A stretch of 64,000 nt of DNA from Anaerolineaceae bacterium UBA6133 (GTDB lineage Bacteria > Chloroflexota > Anaerolineae > Anaerolineales > Anaerolineaceae): contig DIVL01000028.1 in NCBI GenBank assembly GCA_002435825.1, positions 1 through 64,000 of the forward strand. The letters run 5' to 3'. Made by a program: the position numbers and the translations under genes. The notes under the pieces are model-generated. The model had not been told where the DNA came from. It saw only the letters and a list, made by a program, of their open reading frames with translations, and searched no databases. Below, piece by piece: positions 60,469 through 64,000 of the stretch. The number at the start of each line of letters is the position of its first letter. Position 1 is the first letter of the stretch.

Positions 60469-60957
60469 CTATTTCAGTTTTTCTTCAATAAGATCCCACC
60501 GATTGAAATATGCAGAAATATCCCAATAATAGGGAGATTTGCGGGGAGGTAACAATAACCCACGAACACTATTATCATTATGGGGTTTGCCATTTCTCCC
60601 CGGCCTCTTTAGCCAATCTCTATGCTTCTGGGTGACATTTTCGGCCATCGCACGATTGGGAATGATGTAGTATTCGAAACTTTTACCAGTGTAGGGAAGT
60701 GGAATTCCACCAAGAACCCAGAAGAAGTTCTCCCCAAAATATTTCTCTGCTTTTTTACCTACGCTACAGGTTCGAATGCCTGGAACATAAGTCTTTACTT
60801 GAATATGTACAAATTTAGTGCCATCATTATTCGAACAAAGGATGTCTGTATTTGGTGTATTACCCAATGTCACAACAGCCGAGTAACCTCTTCGGCACAA
60901 TTCACCTGCAACAAAAAACTGACTAGCATTTCCTCGTGAAGATTTATCAACGCCCAT
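60469..60957 (-). CDS. Small PD-(D/E)XK nuclease-like protein
   Basis: This 162-residue protein has a nuclease-type core: Glu19 in QFFVAGELCRRGY, Asp38 in NTPNTDILCS, and Gln53-Lys55 in FVHIQVKTY. The E...D...QxK arrangement is that of the restriction-endonuclease-like fold. The second half (FFWVLGGIPLPYTGKSFEYY onward) has aromatic-rich segments without a recognised domain. GAGAGG precedes ATG 60957, and it starts 21 bases after the EVE-like gene. Its role is inferred: cleavage of DNA chosen by the neighbouring reader or repair proteins. Confidence 0.72.
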   Translation of the reverse strand: MGVDKSSRGNASQFFVAGELCRRGYSAVVTLGNTPNTDILCSNNDGTKFVHIQVKTYVPGIRTCSVGKKAEKYFGENFFWVLGGIPLPYTGKSFEYYIIPNRAMAENVTQKHRDWLKRPGRNGKPHNDNSVRGLLLPPRKSPYYWDISAYFNRWDLIEEKLK

Positions 60958-60978
60958 ACTAATATATCCTCTCTAAAG

Positions 60979-62079
60979 TTAATCCACAAATTCCTCATAA
61001 TCTTCAAGGACAGTGTGAGAAAGATTGCCTAAATGCTTCTCTTTGGATAATTCCCGGACACTGTCATAAGAAAGATATGTGCAGTACTGGGACAGCGCTC
61101 CTTTTTCGAGAAGAGAGAAAACTGGTCTTTGGATTTCAGAAAATACTTTTTCCTTGCGTTCTTCTGGTGCGACAATGTGGAGTTTAATATCCATGTTAGG
61201 TTGTAGAGCCAACAGGTCTGCCATTCGGAGAATTCCCGAATAGATAGAAGTGGTGTGCTCAATTTCAAAAGCCCTGACAATGGACCTTCTTCTAAGCCAT
61301 AAGACATCTATTTGTTCGATGGTTTTTATTGTCACTACATCGTAATTCAAGGGCAGGGTGTTGAGCAGGACATCTCCCTCTGGTTTCCATTCTTGCAGGA
61401 CCAGATTACGGTCATTCCTGGGTAACCAAATCTTGAACCCCATTTTTTCCCCGATTAATGCGAGAAGGGTTTGAATTTTTACAGATTCCCTGACCTCTTT
61501 CTCTTCGATCACCTCACCTGAATGGTTATCATTATCTTCTGGTATTGACACAGGAACATCTATCTGGTGAATTGTAGTGGTGCGGGTAAGATGTTTTTCA
61601 TAAAGCTCATTATCAAGATGATATTCTTCAGGATTTTGAGATTGATTTTTTAACAACTTAAATAAGTAATCTCCGTCGCTATTATCAATCAGTTTTAGAC
61701 TACTACGAAGTGGACCGGTCCATTGTGAACCTTCTTTGGGCAGGTTAGCAGTAAAAGACAGGTTGTTCCAGACTAAATCTTCTCTTATCGGAATCCCGAA
61801 TTCTGGATCTAAGACAACAAGGGGTTTTACTTTGAACCTAACAACAAAAGGATCCTCATTAGAGACAAAGCGTGGGGTTGAGTCTTCAAACATTTCACTA
61901 GTGATTTGCAATGCACCAACCTACCTGGATACTTTTGTTAGATAACAGATCAAAATGTCGCCGGGCTTGAGTTTGCTGGCAGCGTTTTTCTGTTTGGGTC
62001 TAAAACCCGTGATGTCTCTTGAGGAATTTAAGAAAGCCTTATAGGTCAGAGGAGAGAATAAATCTAAGTAGTAAGCCAT
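60979..62079 (-). pseudogene. EVE-like / restriction-endonuclease-like protein gene interrupted by an in-frame TAG
   Basis: Reading from ATG 62079 (AAAGGGG just upstream) gives 52 codons, ending YLTKVSR, then TAG at 61923-61921, then VGALQITSEMF and a frame open to 60979. The interrupted stretch GDILICYLTKVSR-stop-VGAL matches the EVE-domain pattern in which Trp fills the stop position; one base change (TGG to TAG) explains it. The EVE/PUA-like part continues through VVRFKVKPLVVLDPEFGIPI and WTGPLRSSLKLI. The C-terminal half (codons about 197-356) has IDVLW (Asp258) and AFEIEHTTSIYSG (Glu272, Glu274), like a PD-(D/E)XK nuclease. Downstream translation could restart at TTG 61911, losing the first EVE strands. 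Confidence 0.75.
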
Positions 62080-62153
62080 AAAACCCCTTTCAACGAAAAC
62101 GGGCGGGTAGGAAACTAGCTGCAGGCTAGATTGGCATAAATTTGCTCAATGGA

Positions 62154-62159
62154 ATTATA
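62154..62159 (-). promoter_or_regulatory. Extended -10 promoter of the island operon
   Basis: On the minus strand TGCTATAAT is an extended -10 box, 75 bases before ATG 62079. The IS110 element ends about 40 bases upstream of it, so the insertion left the promoter core in place but may have separated upstream control sites. Confidence 0.5.
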
Positions 62160-62196
62160 GCATCAAGGATATGAGGTTATAGCTTTGATTAGCATG

Positions 62197-63314
62197 TAGA
62201 TACCGTCTTGAAAGTCAAGCTGAATAATTGAATTGGCGGTCATAATCAGGATCAAAAGGCATCTGAGACTTCAAAACGCCATAAACAATGTGCAGCAACT
62301 TTCGCATGCAAGCCGCGATAATCGCCATGGTGGGCAGCTGTTTCTTTTCCAAGCGTTCCTTCAAAGCCCGGACCACGGGATTGTGTATCATCGCCACGAT
62401 GGCTGGCATATACAGACAGGCACGCAATTCGCTGCGGCCTTGTTTGGAGATACGAGTTTTCTTGTGCACGGATGAGCCTGAACTAAAGCCCTTCGGATTG
62501 AGACCGGCATAAGCAGCTAATTGTGGCGCATTTTCAAAGCGGCTGATCTCCCCAATTTCACCCAATAATCTGGCAGAGGTTTTATTGCCAACTCCAGGAA
62601 TGGAAACCAAAAGCTCCTGCTTTGCCTTCAGGTCAGGTGTCTGGTTGGTGAAGTTCTGGATCTCTGCTTCAGTGGCTTGGATGCGTGCTTTCAAGTACTC
62701 TACGTGGACGGATAGATCCTGGATAACCCAGGCATCCTTCTCCCCACTCGACAAGCGGTTTTCTTCCTGTCGGTAATTAGCCTGTAAATCAATCAAACGC
62801 CTCACGAGTGCCCTTAGATGCTTCAAATCGGGGCTGAGAGGCTCCCACAGAGCAGGTTTCTCCTTCAAACAAAACTCGGCAATCAGGTCAGCATCCGCCT
62901 TATCGGTCTTATTGCGGTGTAGCTTGCTTTCCCCATAGCGTTTGATGCGAGTCGGATTGACCACACTGACGTCATGGCCTTGTGCGTAAAGATACTCACT
63001 GACCTCGTCCCCATATTGTCCGGTGGCTTCCAGGCAAACGTGTACCCGGTCGATACGTCGGCAGATCAACCATTTATCCAGCGTTTTGAAACCAGCTGGA
63101 TCGTTGCTAATAACCTTATGGAACTTTCCCTCTTCATGGAGTAGTACCAAATCAAGTTTATCCTTGGAGACGTCGATACCTAAAATATTTGACATTCTGT
63201 ACCTCTTTTCTGTAAACTATGTTTAGCATCGGTCAGGCGCATTCATTGGATCATCCTTGTGAATGCAGGCTCATCTCGTCCATTTCATATCTTAGAGAGG
63301 CTTTAGATACCGTC
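62197..63314 (-). mobile_element. IS110-family insertion sequence with candidate ends
   Basis: TAGATACCGTC occurs at 62197-62207 and 63304-63314, an 11-bp direct repeat flanking the transposase gene. On the transposase strand this reads GACGGTATCTA and contains a CT dinucleotide, the core type used by some IS110 elements. This gives an element of about 1.1 kb with only 8 bases after the gene and about 108 before it, short for the family. The upstream segment holds a GCATTCA/TGAATGC hairpin (63239-63266). The true left end may be farther out. Confidence 0.6.
62215..63195 (-). CDS. IS110-family transposase (DEDD recombinase)
   Basis: This 326-residue transposase is of usual IS110 length. The RuvC-like catalytic residues are seen as Asp8 in LGIDVSKDKLDL, Glu56 in VCLEATGQYG, and Asp98/Asp101 in KTDKADADLIAEF. 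The C-terminal Tnp_20 domain has LLVSIPGVGNKTSARLLGEI and AAYAGLNPKGFSSGSSVH with the conserved Ser region. The gene is intact. IS110 enzymes are guided by a bridge RNA made from the non-coding end, which here would be upstream of the gene (63196 onward). Confidence 0.95.
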   Translation of the reverse strand: MSNILGIDVSKDKLDLVLLHEEGKFHKVISNDPAGFKTLDKWLICRRIDRVHVCLEATGQYGDEVSEYLYAQGHDVSVVNPTRIKRYGESKLHRNKTDKADADLIAEFCLKEKPALWEPLSPDLKHLRALVRRLIDLQANYRQEENRLSSGEKDAWVIQDLSVHVEYLKARIQATEAEIQNFTNQTPDLKAKQELLVSIPGVGNKTSARLLGEIGEISRFENAPQLAAYAGLNPKGFSSGSSVHKKTRISKQGRSELRACLYMPAIVAMIHNPVVRALKERLEKKQLPTMAIIAACMRKLLHIVYGVLKSQMPFDPDYDRQFNYSA

Positions 63315-64000
63315 CGATCTTTGTGAAAAAAAGGTGAGGGGATCATATCTACGTAACTGGATCTTGTCCATAGGGCGAGACCGGATTCACCCTCACCTTC
63401 CTGATCGATGTTATTCAATTATCACGCCTTTCTGAGTTTTAATATACAAGGGCGGAATGGCGCGTTCCTGCCCCGCGATTCTGTTCGCGGGGTTCGCCAC
63501 TCCGCCAACGATGTGGATGTCGGAGCGAGCCTGCGCAAGGCTTGTATGGAAATAACGCTTTGAGGCAGTCTCGTTCCGACCTACACAAAACCCCGTTCTG
63601 ACCCGGGCAGGCACGGCCTTTACTTACCTAAGATCGTCGTAGGGAACTGGCCTGCCTGTTCCTCGTTGTGATTAGGTCGAGGCATCCCGCAAGGGGAGGC
63701 TTTACACGCCGTCGACCCTGCCCGGAAAACCTACAAATCAAGTAAAGAAAGCGGTTGAACGGACAGGCGTTCCCATTGTGGGTGTTTGAGGCAACTATTA
63801 TCTGCGTATTAAATATGAAGTAGTTTTCTCGGACAGCCCAAAGCCGGATTGAACCCCGCAATCCGGCCTACGAAAATAAAAAAGCAGGCGAGCGCACACA
63901 CGTTCCCTCGCCTGAAAACGTAATCCATAATGGCCTATTATGTTTCTATGGTAGGGGTAACCCCCGTGGTTAACCGCGGTCTTGACCGAGCAGGCAACGA
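63196..64000. other. Gene-free stretch: IS leader, long hairpin and dispersed repeats
   Basis: The first 110 bases belong to the IS110 leader. AAGGTGAGGG (63331-63340) and CCCTCACCTT (63390-63399) form a 10-bp inverted repeat with a 49-base loop, followed by T7 on the minus strand. Bases 63460-63720 and 63840-64000 hold relatives of the 10122-10597 and 58823-59000 repeats. Open frames at 63411-63614 and 63628-63861 lie inside these repeats and are not considered genes. Confidence 0.65.
63331..63399 (-). repeat. 10-bp inverted repeat with terminator-like tail
   Basis: On the transposase strand AAGGTGAGGG ... CCCTCACCTT is followed by a run of T. It is just outside the candidate IS110 end and could be part of a structured RNA belonging to the element or an independent terminator. 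Confidence 0.5.

Noticed and set aside
63411..63861. Two short minus-strand open frames near the right end
   Set aside because: Both lie in copies of dispersed non-coding repeats that also occur at 10122-10597 and 58823-59000.

Overview
The window looks like a chromosomal segment of an Anaerolineae-type member of the Chloroflexota. This is inferred from gene content: many lipoproteins and secreted proteins with Thr/Pro-rich linkers, a HerA/NurA/Rad50-type cassette, an S-box (SAM-I) riboswitch before metK, and a sortase with a putative wall-anchored substrate, which would suit a single-membrane envelope. No rRNA or other decisive marker is present, so this placement is a judgement.

Layout. 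1-4000: greA, lysS, and an ECF sigma factor coupled to a membrane anti-sigma-like protein. 4010-5946 (minus): a sortase and a small secreted protein ending in VPNTG, a hydrophobic segment and a basic tail. 6068-7472 (minus): metK behind a SAM riboswitch and terminator. 8039-10121: frr-uppS-cdsA. 10598-13631 (minus): phosphoglucomutase and a SIMPL-domain lipoprotein. 13749-19820: a tightly overlapping DNA-end-processing operon, NurA / stand-alone HAS-barrel-like protein / HerA / Rad50-SbcC, with no Mre11 gene. 20474-30880 (minus): MFS transporter, phosphoribosyltransferase, PriA, a lipoprotein, an AmmeMemoRadiSam B (MEMO) protein, a MarR regulator, a LysM-M23 peptidase with a papain-like lipoprotein, and a YcaQ-type protein. 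31000-42367: FMN reductase, a double-CDGSH Fe-S protein, a PQQ-type sugar dehydrogenase, a GH13 enzyme, and a metal/corrinoid-type ABC importer with a DUF364 protein and a methyltransferase. 42489-51844: ABC-F, epimerase, AAG glycosylase, bactofilin, Dtd, phosphatase, DUF389-SH3 fusion, RNase D and a beta-CASP RNase, then tRNA-Ser(CGA). 52995-58822: PAP2 phosphatase, GyrI-like, SWIM zinc-finger, coiled-coil membrane protein and GH3 beta-glucosidase.

59293-63306 is an AT-rich accessory island on the minus strand: an EVE-like/restriction-endonuclease-like gene with an in-frame TAG where a Trp would be expected, a small PD-(D/E)XK nuclease, an Fe-S HhH-GPD DNA glycosylase-like protein, a DUF6884-like protein, and an IS110-family element just upstream of the operon promoter. 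The combination of a modified-base reader fold, two nuclease folds and a base-excision fold suggests an uncharacterised system acting on modified DNA. It is the most novel-looking content in the window, although its first gene appears broken in this strain or assembly.

The longer gene-free stretches are mostly packed with dispersed and tandem non-coding repeats: a 32-bp palindrome-like repeat present at least ten times, a GGTGGGTTGGCTA inverted-repeat family, a GGTCGAGGCAGG...TCGACC family, and a 167-187 bp tandem array at 52350-52994.
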